Shown one piece after another: positions 39,450-50,199 of a stretch of DNA of 64,000 nt. Every line of letters begins with the position of its first letter. Within the stretch, counting starts at the first letter, position 1. This stretch comes from an uncultured Dysgonomonas sp. (GTDB taxonomy: Bacteria; Bacteroidota; Bacteroidia; Bacteroidales; Dysgonomonadaceae), in assembly GCA_945273835.1 (NCBI GenBank), contig CALYPL010000007.1:1-64000 (forward strand). The letters are read 5' to 3'. A program made the translations under genes and the position numbers. The notes under the pieces are model-generated. The model was not told where the DNA came from, did not search any database, and saw only the letters and a program-made list of their open reading frames with translations.

Positions 39450-39965
39450 ATGAAAAAGGTATTATTATTAATGATTTTATTTTCGGGTATAGCAATCAGT
39501 TCCAATGCCCAAAAATTTGCATTAATCGATATGGATTACATCCTTAAAAATATTAGCAGTTATGAAACAGCTAATGAACAGATTGAAACCCTTTCTAAAA
39601 ATTGGCAAAGCGAGATAGATAAGATGCAACAAGACGTTCAGACAAAATACAAATCTTATCAGTCAGACTTGGCATTTTTGTCTGCTACACAAAAAACTCA
39701 ACGTGAAAACGAAATAGTTGAAGCCGAAAAAAATATGCAAGAACTTAAGCGTAAATATTTCGGTCCGGAAGGAGAACTTTTCAAAAAAAGACAAGCCTTG
39801 ATTAAACCGATCCAAGACGATATTTATGCAGCACTCAAGGATATATCGGAAGCAAAAGGATATCAAATGGTAATTGATAGAGCTTCCGCAGAAAGCATCA
39901 TTTTCGCTTCACCCCGAATTGATATAAGCAACGAGGTATTATCCAAATTAGGTTATTCAAAATAA
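39450..39965 (+). CDS. OmpH/Skp family periplasmic chaperone (copy 1)
   Basis: 171 aa; signal peptide; FALIDMDYILKNISSYETANEQIETLSKNWQ. Confidence 0.92.
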   Translation: MKKVLLLMILFSGIAISSNAQKFALIDMDYILKNISSYETANEQIETLSKNWQSEIDKMQQDVQTKYKSYQSDLAFLSATQKTQRENEIVEAEKNMQELKRKYFGPEGELFKKRQALIKPIQDDIYAALKDISEAKGYQMVIDRASAESIIFASPRIDISNEVLSKLGYSK

Positions 39966-40019
39966 TTATGTATATTTGCGCGTTAATGTTTGCGATAATT
40001 GATTAATTAATAAAATAGT

Positions 40020-40520
40020 ATGGTAAGAAAATTACTAATAATTTTACTCTTTGCAGCACCTTTAAGTTTGTTTGCTCAAGAAAAATACGCTTACGTAAAT
40101 TCTCAGGAAATTCTAAACAAAATGCCTGAAATGGGTGACATGGAGAAAAAGATTGTCGCTAAAAGAGAAGCTATCCAAAAAAATGCTCAGGATATAGAAA
40201 ATGAGTATAAACAAAAATTACAAGTTTTTCAATCCGATACAACGAATGTAACACAGAGCATTATGCAATCACGCTATCAGGAGTTACAGCAAATTGAAGA
40301 ACGCTTCAAAGCCTTCATGGAGAACAGTGAAACAGAACTGAAACAAGAACAGGAAAATCTGTTTTTACCCATACAAGAAAAATTGCAAAAGGCTATAAAA
40401 GACGTTGGAGATGAAAATCATTATACATACATTTTCGATGGTAATATGCTTGTTTATAAAAATGCAAAAATGATTGATGCCACTAAACTAGTAAAAAACA
40501 AGTTAGGTCTTGCTAATTAA
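40020..40520 (+). CDS. OmpH/Skp family periplasmic chaperone (copy 2)
   Basis: 166 aa; EKYAYVNSQEILNKMPEMGDMEKK. Confidence 0.92.
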   Translation: MVRKLLIILLFAAPLSLFAQEKYAYVNSQEILNKMPEMGDMEKKIVAKREAIQKNAQDIENEYKQKLQVFQSDTTNVTQSIMQSRYQELQQIEERFKAFMENSETELKQEQENLFLPIQEKLQKAIKDVGDENHYTYIFDGNMLVYKNAKMIDATKLVKNKLGLAN

Positions 40521-40560
40521 AATTTTTGCTTATCTCGATAACAATTAAAAATATACTTAT

Positions 40561-41061
40561 ATGCTTAAAAGATTACTTTTAATAATGATTCTTGCAGCTC
40601 CGATTGCTGTATTTGCACAGGAGAAGATTGCTTATATCAATTCGCAGGAAATTATCAGCAAAATGCCTGAAACTAAAGATATGCAGGCAAAGTTACAAGC
40701 TAAACAACAAACCATTGAAACTAGCCGGGCAGCCATTGAAGCTGAATTCAATAATAAAGTTGCAGAATTTCAGAAAGATACTACTGAACCAACTGAAAGC
40801 GTTGTAAAAGACAGACAAAAACAATTAGAAGATTTAAAAACAAGACATGATACATTTGTTCAGAGCAGTCAAACTGAACTTGAAAAAGAATATAATGATC
40901 TTTTGGCACCTATACAGCAAAAATTCATGAAGGCAATAAAAGAAGTTGGCGATGCTCAAAACTACTTATTTATAATTGATGCAGCTTCGACACTTTATTC
41001 CAATCCTAATGCAGTTAATGCCAACAAACTTGTTGAAGCAAAGCTTGGTATTACACAATAA
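40561..41061 (+). CDS. OmpH/Skp family periplasmic chaperone (copy 3)
   Basis: 166 aa; EKIAYINSQEIISKMPETKDMQAK; clearly paralogous to copy 2. Confidence 0.92.
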   Translation: MLKRLLLIMILAAPIAVFAQEKIAYINSQEIISKMPETKDMQAKLQAKQQTIETSRAAIEAEFNNKVAEFQKDTTEPTESVVKDRQKQLEDLKTRHDTFVQSSQTELEKEYNDLLAPIQQKFMKAIKEVGDAQNYLFIIDAASTLYSNPNAVNANKLVEAKLGITQ

Positions 41062-41082
41062 ATGAAAAATTTAGTTTGCAAT

Positions 41083-41118
41083 AAAAAAAGAGAATAAACA
41101 AGTTTATTCTCTTTTTTT
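41083..41118 (+). terminator. Rho-independent terminator after the ompH cluster
   Basis: aaaaaaagagaataaac-aa-gtttattctcttttttt, near-perfect 16-17 bp stem with a T-tract. Confidence 0.85.
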
Positions 41119-41165
41119 ATTTGATAACAGCCGTTAAATCGATGATTTAATTATAAAAAAGTATA

Positions 41166-41173
41166 TATCTTTG
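41166..41173 (+). promoter_or_regulatory. -7 element (TATCTTTG) upstream of fhs
   Basis: Matches TAnnTTTG, 36 bp before ATG 41209. Confidence 0.5.
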
Positions 41174-41208
41174 ACTTACAAATATATTATTATTTAATAT
41201 TGGCATCC

Positions 41209-42876
41209 ATGAAATCGGACATTGAAATAGCAAGAAGCTCAAAGCTTGAGGATATTAGCTATATTGCAAGGCATATGCAGATTGACAAGCAAGATATTCA
41301 TTGTTATGGACATTTTATAGCAAAAGTTCCAGCAGAACTTATAAATGAAAATAAAATAGCATCGAACAAACTAATTCTGGTCACAGCTATCACTCCTACT
41401 AAAGCAGGCGTTGGTAAAACAACAGTATCAATAGGTTTAGCTTTAGGACTGAACAAGATAGGTAAAAAAGCAGTAGTGGCTCTTCGTGAGCCATCTCTCG
41501 GACCCTGTTTTGGCATGAAAGGAGGAGCAGCAGGAGGTGGATATGCACAAGTGCTACCAATGGAAGATATAAATCTGCACTTCACAGGCGATTTTCATGC
41601 CATAACTTCTGCGCACAATATGATAACGGCATTACTTGATAACTATCAATATAGGAATAAGGGAAATGACAAGTTATTAAAAAAAATTGTCTGGAAAAGA
41701 GTACTTGATGTAAACGACCGAAGTCTAAGACACATCGTCACAGGACTTGGAGGAAACGTTAATGGTATGCCTTCTGAATCGGGTTTTGAAATTACCCCCG
41801 CTTCAGAAATTATGGCAATATTGTGTTTAGCTAAAAACATAAAAGATCTGAAAAGGCGAATAGAAAATATTATTTTAGGATATACCTCAACCAATGCACC
41901 TTTTACAGTTAAAGACCTTGGAATAGGAGGAGCTATAACCGTATTGCTAAAAGATGCAATTAATCCAAATCTGGTTCAGACTATAGAAAATACACCTGCC
42001 ATTATTCATGGAGGACCTTTTGCGAACATAGCTCATGGATGTAACTCTATCATAGCCACTAAAATGGCTATGTCCCATTCCGAATATACAATAACCGAAG
42101 CCGGATTTGGAGCTGATCTTGGTGCTGAAAAATTTTTCAACATAAAATGCCGCAAAGCCGATATAGCCCCTAAGGTAACTGTAATTGTTGTGACTACACA
42201 AGCCTTAAAAATGCATGGTGGCGTAGACATTGCAGATATTAAAAATGAAAATACTGAAGGTTTGGTAAGAGGCTTCAAAAATCTGGATAAGCATATTCAG
42301 AATATGAAATCGTTCGGTCAACAAGTTATTGTCACTCTCAATAAGTTTGCGACAGACAGTGCTAAAGAGATTGAACTGCTACAAGAACATTGCGCCGATA
42401 TGGAAGTAACATTTGCCATCAACGAGGCTTTTGCAAAAGGTGGAGAAGGAGCAATAGAATTAGCTAAGGTAGTAGTCGAGCAGATTGAAAAAAATCCGTC
42501 TAAACCTATTAGTTTTACCTACGACGACGATGATTCAATCGATTTGAAAATTGAAAAAGTCGTAAAAAATATCTATGGTGGAGCTAAAATCACATTCAGT
42601 GCGAATGCCCGTAAAGGATTGAAAGAAATTGAAAAACTTAAAGTTTCACATTATCCGGTATGCATAGCTAAAACCCAGTATTCCTTTTCTGACGATTCAA
42701 CCGCTTACGGTGTACCAACAGATTTCAATTTTTCAATCAGCGATATAATTATTAATAATGGAGCTGAGTTTATTGTTGCTGTTGCCGGTGATATTATGCG
42801 CATGCCGGGGCTACCTGGCGATCCACAGGCTAATCACATTGATATTGTAGACGGAATAATTGAAGGTCTAAGTTAA
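41209..42876 (+). CDS. fhs: Formate--tetrahydrofolate ligase
   Basis: [67 protein letters not shown] 41209 preferred over TTG 41200. Confidence 0.97.
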   Translation: MKSDIEIARSSKLEDISYIARHMQIDKQDIHCYGHFIAKVPAELINENKIASNKLILVTAITPTKAGVGKTTVSIGLALGLNKIGKKAVVALREPSLGPCFGMKGGAAGGGYAQVLPMEDINLHFTGDFHAITSAHNMITALLDNYQYRNKGNDKLLKKIVWKRVLDVNDRSLRHIVTGLGGNVNGMPSESGFEITPASEIMAILCLAKNIKDLKRRIENIILGYTSTNAPFTVKDLGIGGAITVLLKDAINPNLVQTIENTPAIIHGGPFANIAHGCNSIIATKMAMSHSEYTITEAGFGADLGAEKFFNIKCRKADIAPKVTVIVVTTQALKMHGGVDIADIKNENTEGLVRGFKNLDKHIQNMKSFGQQVIVTLNKFATDSAKEIELLQEHCADMEVTFAINEAFAKGGEGAIELAKVVVEQIEKNPSKPISFTYDDDDSIDLKIEKVVKNIYGGAKITFSANARKGLKEIEKLKVSHYPVCIAKTQYSFSDDSTAYGVPTDFNFSISDIIINNGAEFIVAVAGDIMRMPGLPGDPQANHIDIVDGIIEGLS

Positions 42877-42911
42877 ATATTAAACAAAAAATTATATCAA
42901 ACTTTAATTCT

Positions 42912-43754
42912 ATGAAAAGTAAAAGTATTGCTATCTGCGTATTATTGATTATCACCATCTTTAAAATTCAAGCTCAAGACAAAATATCTTTACGAATTGA
43001 TTCGGTGAGTTATAAGGCTTGCATAGCTTCATTACCTCGTGAAATATCTTTAAACTTATCGGATATAGCTCGCTATTTTATTGATAAGCCTTATTTTCCG
43101 GAAACTTTAGAGGGCGGCAAGGATGAGAAATTAGTTGTTAACTTGCGACAGTTTGACTGCACAACATTGATCGAAAGCTCACTGGCTATTTATGAAACCA
43201 TGTTTAAAGGAAGTAAGTCATTTTTTAATTATAAAGATCAATTAAGAATGATCCGATATCGTGGAGGATGGATCAATGGCTATACTTCCCGCCTGCATTA
43301 TATGACTGATTGGGCATATGAAAACTCGAAAAGAGGAATTATTTCTAATATTACAACCGACCTTGGAGGTACGGTAGTCGATAAGCAAATCAATTACATG
43401 TCAACACATCCAGATCTTTATAAACATCTAAAGAATGATAGCCTCAACATTAAACGAATGATGGCTATAGAAAATAATATTAACGAAAGACATGATTATA
43501 TAGTGCTGCCTAAATCGAATATCAAAGCGGTTGAAAATATGATCAAAGAAGGAGATATCATATTATTTGCTACAAAAACAGAAGGTCTGGATTATTCTCA
43601 TGCAGCTATAGCAGTTCGGGAAAATAATATCTTAACCTTCATTCATGCTTCAAGCAGATTAAAACAAGTTATAATCGAAAAAAGATCGCTGGCTAAATAT
43701 TGTAACGATTCCAGAAACTGTACAGGCATCACGGTATTGCGCATAAAAGATTAA
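42912..43754 (+). CDS. DUF1460-like (N-acetylmuramoyl-L-alanine amidase-like, NlpC/P60-type) protein
   Basis: 280 aa; signal peptide; RQFDCTTLIESSLAIYE and YSHAAIAVRENNILTFIHASS. Confidence 0.85.
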   Translation: MKSKSIAICVLLIITIFKIQAQDKISLRIDSVSYKACIASLPREISLNLSDIARYFIDKPYFPETLEGGKDEKLVVNLRQFDCTTLIESSLAIYETMFKGSKSFFNYKDQLRMIRYRGGWINGYTSRLHYMTDWAYENSKRGIISNITTDLGGTVVDKQINYMSTHPDLYKHLKNDSLNIKRMMAIENNINERHDYIVLPKSNIKAVENMIKEGDIILFATKTEGLDYSHAAIAVRENNILTFIHASSRLKQVIIEKRSLAKYCNDSRNCTGITVLRIKD

Positions 43755-43788
43755 TATTTTAAGATATTCATCTTTATTTATCGAAAAT

Positions 43789-44712
43789 ATGAGTTTATTA
43801 AAAGATTCTTTTAAAAGTGTTGGAAACTGGGGACAGCTTTTTACTCTGTTATTGTTCTCATTTTTAGGTCTGATTATAGGAGGGATAGCAACTACAATCA
43901 TAACATTAGCAGTGGCAGGCGGCAAAGCGCAATCCATAATAACCATGTCATATGGAATAATACAACTTATACAAGTTATATCGGTGTTGTTTATGTTTTT
44001 TCTGCCCACAATCGCTTTTTCTTATCTGTTCAAGGATACCCCGACGAAGTATATGAAATTGAGCGTACCCCATTCATGGCTTTATCTACTTCTATCCATT
44101 GTGTTAGTAGTTTCAATCCAGCCACTTATCAATTTTATTGGTTTCTATAATGAGCAATTGACTTTACCTGACTCTATGGGTATCATAGAACGTATATTTA
44201 GATCTATGGCTGATAATAATGCTGCGTTGATGGCAAAGCTACTCGCTAATAATTCGTTCGTTGGAATTATTATCAATCTGTTTGTCATAGCATTTGTAGC
44301 TGCATTAGTGGAAGAATGCTTTTTTAGAGGATGCCTCCAACAAATTTTGGTCAAGATTGCCGGAAATATACATGTAGGTATCTGGTTGACAGCAATTATA
44401 TTCAGCCTTATACATTTTGATATATACGGCTTTTTCCCAAGGGTTTTATTGGGAGCCATTTTAGGATATATCTTTGTATGGACACAAAATCTATGGTACT
44501 CTTTTTTAGTACACTTTCTGAATAATGCAGCCGTGGTTATATTACAACTTTTTTATTATAAATCGGCGAAAATTCAAAGTAGTACTTTTGAGATGAAAAG
44601 TGACATGCCCTACCTGATTGTGGGGACTATTGTTTTAGTTATTACCATCTATTTTTTCAATAAATATAAAACTACAATTCTGAAACAAAATGAAGAGAGC
44701 GGACTAAATTAG
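43789..44712 (+). CDS. CPBP-family intramembrane metalloprotease
   Basis: 307 aa; ALVEECFFRGCLQQIL (EExxxR), AIIFSLIHFDIYGFFPRVLLGAILG, FLVHFLNNA. Confidence 0.92.
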   Translation: MSLLKDSFKSVGNWGQLFTLLLFSFLGLIIGGIATTIITLAVAGGKAQSIITMSYGIIQLIQVISVLFMFFLPTIAFSYLFKDTPTKYMKLSVPHSWLYLLLSIVLVVSIQPLINFIGFYNEQLTLPDSMGIIERIFRSMADNNAALMAKLLANNSFVGIIINLFVIAFVAALVEECFFRGCLQQILVKIAGNIHVGIWLTAIIFSLIHFDIYGFFPRVLLGAILGYIFVWTQNLWYSFLVHFLNNAAVVILQLFYYKSAKIQSSTFEMKSDMPYLIVGTIVLVITIYFFNKYKTTILKQNEESGLN

Positions 44713-44719
44713 TCCGCTC
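44697..44719. terminator. Bidirectional terminator hairpin between convergent CPBP and uvrA genes
   Basis: gagcggacta-aat-tagtccgctc overlapping the 3' end of the CPBP CDS. Confidence 0.55.
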
Positions 44720-44723
44720 CTTA

Positions 44724-47516
44724 TCAGTTCAGTTTTTCTTTCAGAAAGCGTCCGGTATGTGATTGCGGACATGCGGCTATCTGCTCAGGTGTTCCTACAC
44801 AAACCACATTTCCGCCGGCCTTTCCACCTTCGGGACCAATATCTATTATATGATCGGCACATTTTATGACTTCCATATTATGCTCGATTATTACGATAGT
44901 ATGCCCTCTGTCAATCAAAGAATTAAAGGCTTTCAGCAAGGTCTTTATATCGTGAAAATGCAATCCTGTTGTAGGCTCATCAAAGATGAAGAATGTTGGT
45001 TCGGGTTTCTCATCTGCAAGATGAAACGCAAGTTTTACTCGCTGGTTCTCCCCCCCTGATAATGATGATGAAGATTGTCCCATTTTTATATAGCCTAAGC
45101 CCACTTCCTGCAATGGTCTGAGGCGTTTAACAATTTTCTTCTCGATTGAACCTTTTGCTTCCGAGAAAAACTCGATAGCCTGATCAATGGTCATTTCAAG
45201 CACATCGTAAATATTCACTCCCCGATATTGGACTTCTAATATATCAGACTTGAAACGCCGACCTTTACAGGCTTCGCATTCAAGACGAACGTCTGCCATA
45301 AACTGCATCTCTACAGTTATCATTCCTTCACCCGCACATTCTTCACATCGTCCTCCTTCTACGTTAAACGAAAAAAAGGCAGGAGTAAAATGCATTTGCT
45401 TGGCTAATGGTTGTTCGGCAAAGAGTTTACGTATTTCGTCGTATGCCTTGATATAGGTTACCGGATTGGATCGTGAAGAACGCCCGATGGGATTCTGATC
45501 AACCATTTCTATGTTTTTTATCAGATTAAGGTCTCCGTCAAGACTTCCAAACTGTACTATCTGATCAGCTTTTCCTTTATAATGTTGTTCGAGAGCAGTA
45601 TAAAGCACATCGCAAACCAATGATGACTTGCCTGAACCACTGACTCCTGTTACAACAGTCATTATATTGAGTGGAAATTTAACATCTATATTCTTCAGGT
45701 TATTTTGTCGTGCGCCGTGTATTTCAAGATAGTTATTCCATTTACGCCGATTTTTGGGAACGGGTATAACTTCCTCGCCATTAAGATATCGAACGGTATA
45801 ACTATCTGTATGCTTCTTCAGACCGTCTATATTTCCCTGATAAATAACTTCGCCTCCCAAACGTCCTGCTTTGGGTCCTATATCTATGATATAATCAGCG
45901 GCACGGATGATTTCCTCATCGTGTTCCACGACAACCACCGTATTTCCTAAAGAGGTCAATTCCCTAAGTACATTTATCAATAAGTCTGTATCTCTTGAAT
46001 GTAGTCCAATGCTTGGCTCGTCAAGGATATATAATGAACCTACAAGGCTGCTGCCCAATGAAGTGGCAAGATTTATACGCTGGCTCTCTCCTCCTGAAAG
46101 TGAATTTGACAAACGATTGAGGGTTAGATATCCTAATCCTACATTGACAAGATACTGAATACGATTATTGATATCGGTCAGCAAACGTTTGGCTATTACT
46201 GCTTCCGTTTCATTAAGTTCAAGGTGGTCGAAAAATTCTCTCAGTTCGGTTATAGGCATCAACACTAAATCAGCGATAGACTTACCGCCTACTTTTACAT
46301 ATAGTGCCTGAGGTTTAAGCCTTGCTCCCTTACATGCCGGACAAATGGTTTTTCCTCTGTACCGAGCAAGCATAACACGGTATTGTATCTTGTATAGATT
46401 CTCTTCTACCATTTTGAAGAAGTCATCTATACCTGAAACTCCTTGAGCTCCGTGCCATAGAAGGTCTTTTTCTTTGTCAGTCAGCTCGAAGTAAGGTCTA
46501 TGAACCGGAAAATTATATTTGTGTGCTGAACGGATAAATTCATTCTTCCATTCGCTCATCTTCTCTCCACGCCAACAAACCACAGCATCATCATAAACTG
46601 AAAGCCCTTTGTTGGGAACAACCAAATCTTCATCTATTCCCATGACTTTGCCGAAACCTTCGCAAACAGGGCATGCACCAGCCGGACTGTTGAAGTTGAA
46701 CATCAGCTCGGAAGGTTCTTCAAATTGTATACCATCCGCTTCAAAACTCTTTGAATAGCTGTAAGTTTCAGGCTCTTTTTCTTTTGGATAAAAGCGAACC
46801 ACACATTCGCCTTCTCCTTCAAAGAATGCCGTTTCAAGGGATTCTGAGAAGCGGCTTATATTTGCTCCATCATTGTCGCAAGTCAAACGGTCAATGACCA
46901 AAAGTATATCTTGCGCCGATTTATTTTCATGGTGTTTTATTACATCTTCTATGCGCTCGAAATTGCCATCTATCTCTACTCTTGAGAAACCCTCTTTGAG
47001 TAAGATATTCAATTGTTCGTCAATTGTTCGATTATCCCTTAATATCACTTTGCTGAAAAGAGCTATACGTGTATCTTCGGGATAAGTAAGCATCTTATTA
47101 ATGATATCACTTATCTGATATTTCTTCACTTCCTCTCCTGATACAGGAGAATAGGTTTTACCAATTCTGGCAAAAAGCAAGCGTAAATATTCATATATTT
47201 CGGTTGACGTTCCAACCGTTGATCGAGGGTTACGTGCACTTACTCTTTGTTCTATCGCAATAGCAGGAGGTATGCCTTTAATGTAATCGCATTCGGGCTT
47301 ATTCATTCTGCCTAAGAATTGCCGTGCATAGGACGAAAGACTTTCCACATAACGGCGTTGTCCCTCTGCATACAGTGTGTCAAAGGCGAGTGATGACTTG
47401 CCGGAACCGGATAAGCCTGTAATGACTATAAATTTGTTACGGGGTATTTCTACATCAATATTCTTTAGATTATTGACTTTTGCCCCTTTAATCAGAATAT
47501 TTTTATTCTCCGCCAT
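44724..47516 (-). CDS. uvrA: Excinuclease ABC subunit A
   Basis: 930 aa; [66 protein letters not shown]. Confidence 0.98.
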   Translation of the reverse strand: MAENKNILIKGAKVNNLKNIDVEIPRNKFIVITGLSGSGKSSLAFDTLYAEGQRRYVESLSSYARQFLGRMNKPECDYIKGIPPAIAIEQRVSARNPRSTVGTSTEIYEYLRLLFARIGKTYSPVSGEEVKKYQISDIINKMLTYPEDTRIALFSKVILRDNRTIDEQLNILLKEGFSRVEIDGNFERIEDVIKHHENKSAQDILLVIDRLTCDNDGANISRFSESLETAFFEGEGECVVRFYPKEKEPETYSYSKSFEADGIQFEEPSELMFNFNSPAGACPVCEGFGKVMGIDEDLVVPNKGLSVYDDAVVCWRGEKMSEWKNEFIRSAHKYNFPVHRPYFELTDKEKDLLWHGAQGVSGIDDFFKMVEENLYKIQYRVMLARYRGKTICPACKGARLKPQALYVKVGGKSIADLVLMPITELREFFDHLELNETEAVIAKRLLTDINNRIQYLVNVGLGYLTLNRLSNSLSGGESQRINLATSLGSSLVGSLYILDEPSIGLHSRDTDLLINVLRELTSLGNTVVVVEHDEEIIRAADYIIDIGPKAGRLGGEVIYQGNIDGLKKHTDSYTVRYLNGEEVIPVPKNRRKWNNYLEIHGARQNNLKNIDVKFPLNIMTVVTGVSGSGKSSLVCDVLYTALEQHYKGKADQIVQFGSLDGDLNLIKNIEMVDQNPIGRSSRSNPVTYIKAYDEIRKLFAEQPLAKQMHFTPAFFSFNVEGGRCEECAGEGMITVEMQFMADVRLECEACKGRRFKSDILEVQYRGVNIYDVLEMTIDQAIEFFSEAKGSIEKKIVKRLRPLQEVGLGYIKMGQSSSSLSGGENQRVKLAFHLADEKPEPTFFIFDEPTTGLHFHDIKTLLKAFNSLIDRGHTIVIIEHNMEVIKCADHIIDIGPEGGKAGGNVVCVGTPEQIAACPQSHTGRFLKEKLN

Positions 47517-47614
47517 GTTATTCTCTAAAAAAGTGGCAACAAAGTTATGAAAAAATAAGCAGACGCCTTCATCTTATTGTATTTGAATAATTTATAATTC
47601 GTTAAATAACAAAG

Positions 47615-48205
47615 TCAGACATCTCTGCTCTTCAATTCATCTCTTAGTAATGAAGCTAATTCATAATTCTCCTCGTTTACAGCTTTTTCGAGCAGTTTTT
47701 CAATCTCATTACAGTCTAACTGTTTGTAGTTACCTGCTAAGTCTGCTCCTGTTTGAGCTTCGCTATCAAGCTTTGACTGACTATCGTCTTGAAATACTAC
47801 ACTCAGCTCATTCATTATATGTTCTGTTGCATAAATCGGAGCATTAGTTCTCAATGCAATATTGATAGCATCAGATGTTCTTGCCTCTAATTCCACCAAT
47901 TTATTATCTTGCTGTAATACTATTTTTGAAAAGAATATGCCGTCATTATAGGTATATATCATTACTTCGATCAAGGTTATGTCAAATGTAATCAATATGG
48001 CATATAAAAGATCATGTGTCAACGGTCTTGGAGGTACTGTGTTCTGAAGTTTAAAAGCAATAGCCTGCGCCTCGGCTGTGCCTATCATGACCACCAAGCG
48101 ACGCGCTCCTTTTTCTTCTGCCAAAACCAAACCGTACGTTCCTGTATTGTTCTGATTAAAGGAAAATCCAAGAACTGATAATTTTATCCTTTTTTCCATA
48201 TTCAA
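47615..48205 (-). CDS. Bifunctional nuclease family (DUF151) protein with C-terminal UVR-like motif
   Basis: 196 aa; RRLVVMIGTAEAQAIAFKLQNTVPPRPLTHDLL, ARTSDAINIALRTNAPIYAT; C-terminus CNEIEKLLEKAVNEENYELASLLRDELKSRDV. Confidence 0.9.
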   Translation of the reverse strand: MNMEKRIKLSVLGFSFNQNNTGTYGLVLAEEKGARRLVVMIGTAEAQAIAFKLQNTVPPRPLTHDLLYAILITFDITLIEVMIYTYNDGIFFSKIVLQQDNKLVELEARTSDAINIALRTNAPIYATEHIMNELSVVFQDDSQSKLDSEAQTGADLAGNYKQLDCNEIEKLLEKAVNEENYELASLLRDELKSRDV

Positions 48206-48313
48206 TTATGTATCCAAAACTTCAATAATTCAAAATTACTTAAATAATCTGTTTAAGAAATAAAATCTCTGTCTAAAAACATGTTGAAACAATAAGTATT
48301 TATCTTAAAAAAC

Positions 48314-48321
48314 TATCTTTG
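48314..48321 (+). promoter_or_regulatory. -7 element (TATCTTTG) upstream of the GtrA-like gene
   Basis: Matches TAnnTTTG; 49 bp before the start codon. Confidence 0.45.
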
Positions 48322-48369
48322 CAAGTCAAATAAAAAAGTTGAAGAAATATTGCTCAGACTATACTCCTT

Positions 48370-48855
48370 ATGAAATTATCGCTTAAAGAAATCTTAACAA
48401 ATAATTCTTTCAAACAGCTTATTAAATACGGAATTGTTGGCTCTATCGGTTTTGCCATCGATTTAAGCATTTATTATCTGCTTGTAAAAATTTATGAAGT
48501 TCATTTTCCGTTTACAACTGCCATCAGTGAATGGATCGGCGGGAATATGTCTGATAAAGTGCTTGATATTGATGTATCTCATATAATAGGTTCGTCAATA
48601 GCAATCATTAACAATTTTATATTGAACAGCTACTTTACATTTAAAGTAACTGATAAAAAATGGAAAAGATTCGCATCGTTTGCAGGTATTGCAGCAGTAG
48701 GGCTTGTAATAGGTACGATACTGATTACAATCTTAGTAGGATGGTTGGGTATAGATGAAATGGTAGCTAAAATCATTTCGACTATACTTGTTGCATTAAT
48801 TCAATTTGCATTTAATAAGCTATTTACTTTTAAATCTCAACCCCTACAAAAATAA
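48370..48855 (+). CDS. GtrA family protein
   Basis: 161 aa, 4 TM; LIKYGIVGSIGFAIDLSIYYLL, IIGSSIAIINNFILNSYFTF, QFAFNKLFTF. Confidence 0.88.
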   Translation: MKLSLKEILTNNSFKQLIKYGIVGSIGFAIDLSIYYLLVKIYEVHFPFTTAISEWIGGNMSDKVLDIDVSHIIGSSIAIINNFILNSYFTFKVTDKKWKRFASFAGIAAVGLVIGTILITILVGWLGIDEMVAKIISTILVALIQFAFNKLFTFKSQPLQK

Positions 48856-48962
48856 TTTATCAAAAAATTGTGCAATCTTTTGGACATTTTACGAAACATT
48901 ATGTCTTCAAACTTTGTTAGATAATAAGATATAAATAGCTATAACTGATCCGATCATATTAA

Positions 48963-50126
48963 ATGGTCAGTCTGATAAATCTACACACAATTAGAGCTTA
49001 TATGTTGCGGAAAAGATATATTAATAGTATATTGAATCCAGTCATCGGTTTTTTCCCATTCATGCTGTACGCTATATTGCATGCAGTTATGGATAAAGAA
49101 CAATCTGCGTTGTTATTATCGTTAGCATCATGCATAGTTGGTGAGTTAATTTTTAACATATTCCTGAAAACCAGAATATTAGGCATATCATTTATTATTT
49201 GTGGTTTAGCGATACTTCTAACAACTTTTATCTGGATGATTGGTCAAAACTATATTATATATACCAACTTTTATATTATTATATGTGAAATATTTATAGT
49301 GTTTTTTTGTAAATCAATATCCATTTGCAAAAAATATATAACTTTCTACACCCTTAAAAAAAAGAACTTAAAGCAACGACCTTTTTTGAATAGAGTATAT
49401 TTTGCCATATCCATCATACAACCAATATTTATTATTCACTTACTTTGCGCTTTATCTTGTCGGTTCTTATTCTATCCGGACAACCAATTTTACGATACTA
49501 TCAATCTCATAATATACTCCATATTTCCGGCATTCAATGTAGTATTTACACTTATCATATATGAATCGGTGCGGATAAAAGCGTTTGAACCAAGATTTAA
49601 AAAAGAAGAATGGCTACCTATTGTTTCTGACAAAGGTGAAGTGACTGGAAAAATCGCTAAATCGGTATCCATTAATATGAAGAACCGTTATATGCATCCA
49701 GTTGTACGTGTTGCCTTGATCTGTAAACAACAAATTTATTTACAAAAAAGAGAACATAATGATAGTTTTAATCCTGACAAGTTTGATTACCCATTCGAAA
49801 AATTTGTTTTGTTCAATCATCAGATCAATATTGCCGTTAATAATAGTATTGCCCAGGTAATGAATTGTGATCCGCAAGATTTCGAGTTCAGCTTTTTACT
49901 TAAATACGTATTTAATAATGAAAATACGAAACGTCTTATTTTCTTATTTGTTTTGGAGATTGACAGTGAGGATTTGCTTCCCAACAATCATAAACTGAAT
50001 GGTAAATTCTGGTCAATTAAACAAATTGAAGACAGTTTTAGCGATAATATTTTTTGTGATTGCTTTGAGCTTGAATATGAATATGTTAAAAATAAAGTTT
50101 TATTAAAAGACAGGAATGCAGGATAA
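48963..50126 (+). CDS. Polytopic membrane protein fused to a degenerate Nudix/IPP-isomerase-like domain
   Basis: 387 aa; N-terminal multi-TM region; C-terminal EEWLPIVSDKGEVTGKIAKS...MHPVVRVALICKQQIYLQKREHNDSFNPDKFDYPF..., no recognisable Nudix box. Confidence 0.7.
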   Translation: MVSLINLHTIRAYMLRKRYINSILNPVIGFFPFMLYAILHAVMDKEQSALLLSLASCIVGELIFNIFLKTRILGISFIICGLAILLTTFIWMIGQNYIIYTNFYIIICEIFIVFFCKSISICKKYITFYTLKKKNLKQRPFLNRVYFAISIIQPIFIIHLLCALSCRFLFYPDNQFYDTINLIIYSIFPAFNVVFTLIIYESVRIKAFEPRFKKEEWLPIVSDKGEVTGKIAKSVSINMKNRYMHPVVRVALICKQQIYLQKREHNDSFNPDKFDYPFEKFVLFNHQINIAVNNSIAQVMNCDPQDFEFSFLLKYVFNNENTKRLIFLFVLEIDSEDLLPNNHKLNGKFWSIKQIEDSFSDNIFCDCFELEYEYVKNKVLLKDRNAG

Positions 50127-50140
50127 TTAATCGTATACAT

Positions 50141-50184
50141 AAATATAAAAGCCAGAAAAGAGAACTTTTCTGGCTTTTATATTT
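50141..50184. terminator. Bidirectional terminator between convergent genes
   Basis: Perfect 20-bp stem aaatataaaagccagaaaag-agaa-cttttctggcttttatattt. Confidence 0.88.
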
Positions 50185-50199
50185 ATATTGTAATTTGGA

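Noticed and set aside
40592-40807. 71-aa plus-strand ORF inside ompH copy 3
   Set aside because: Out-of-frame overlap with a strong CDS; not plausible as a separate gene.
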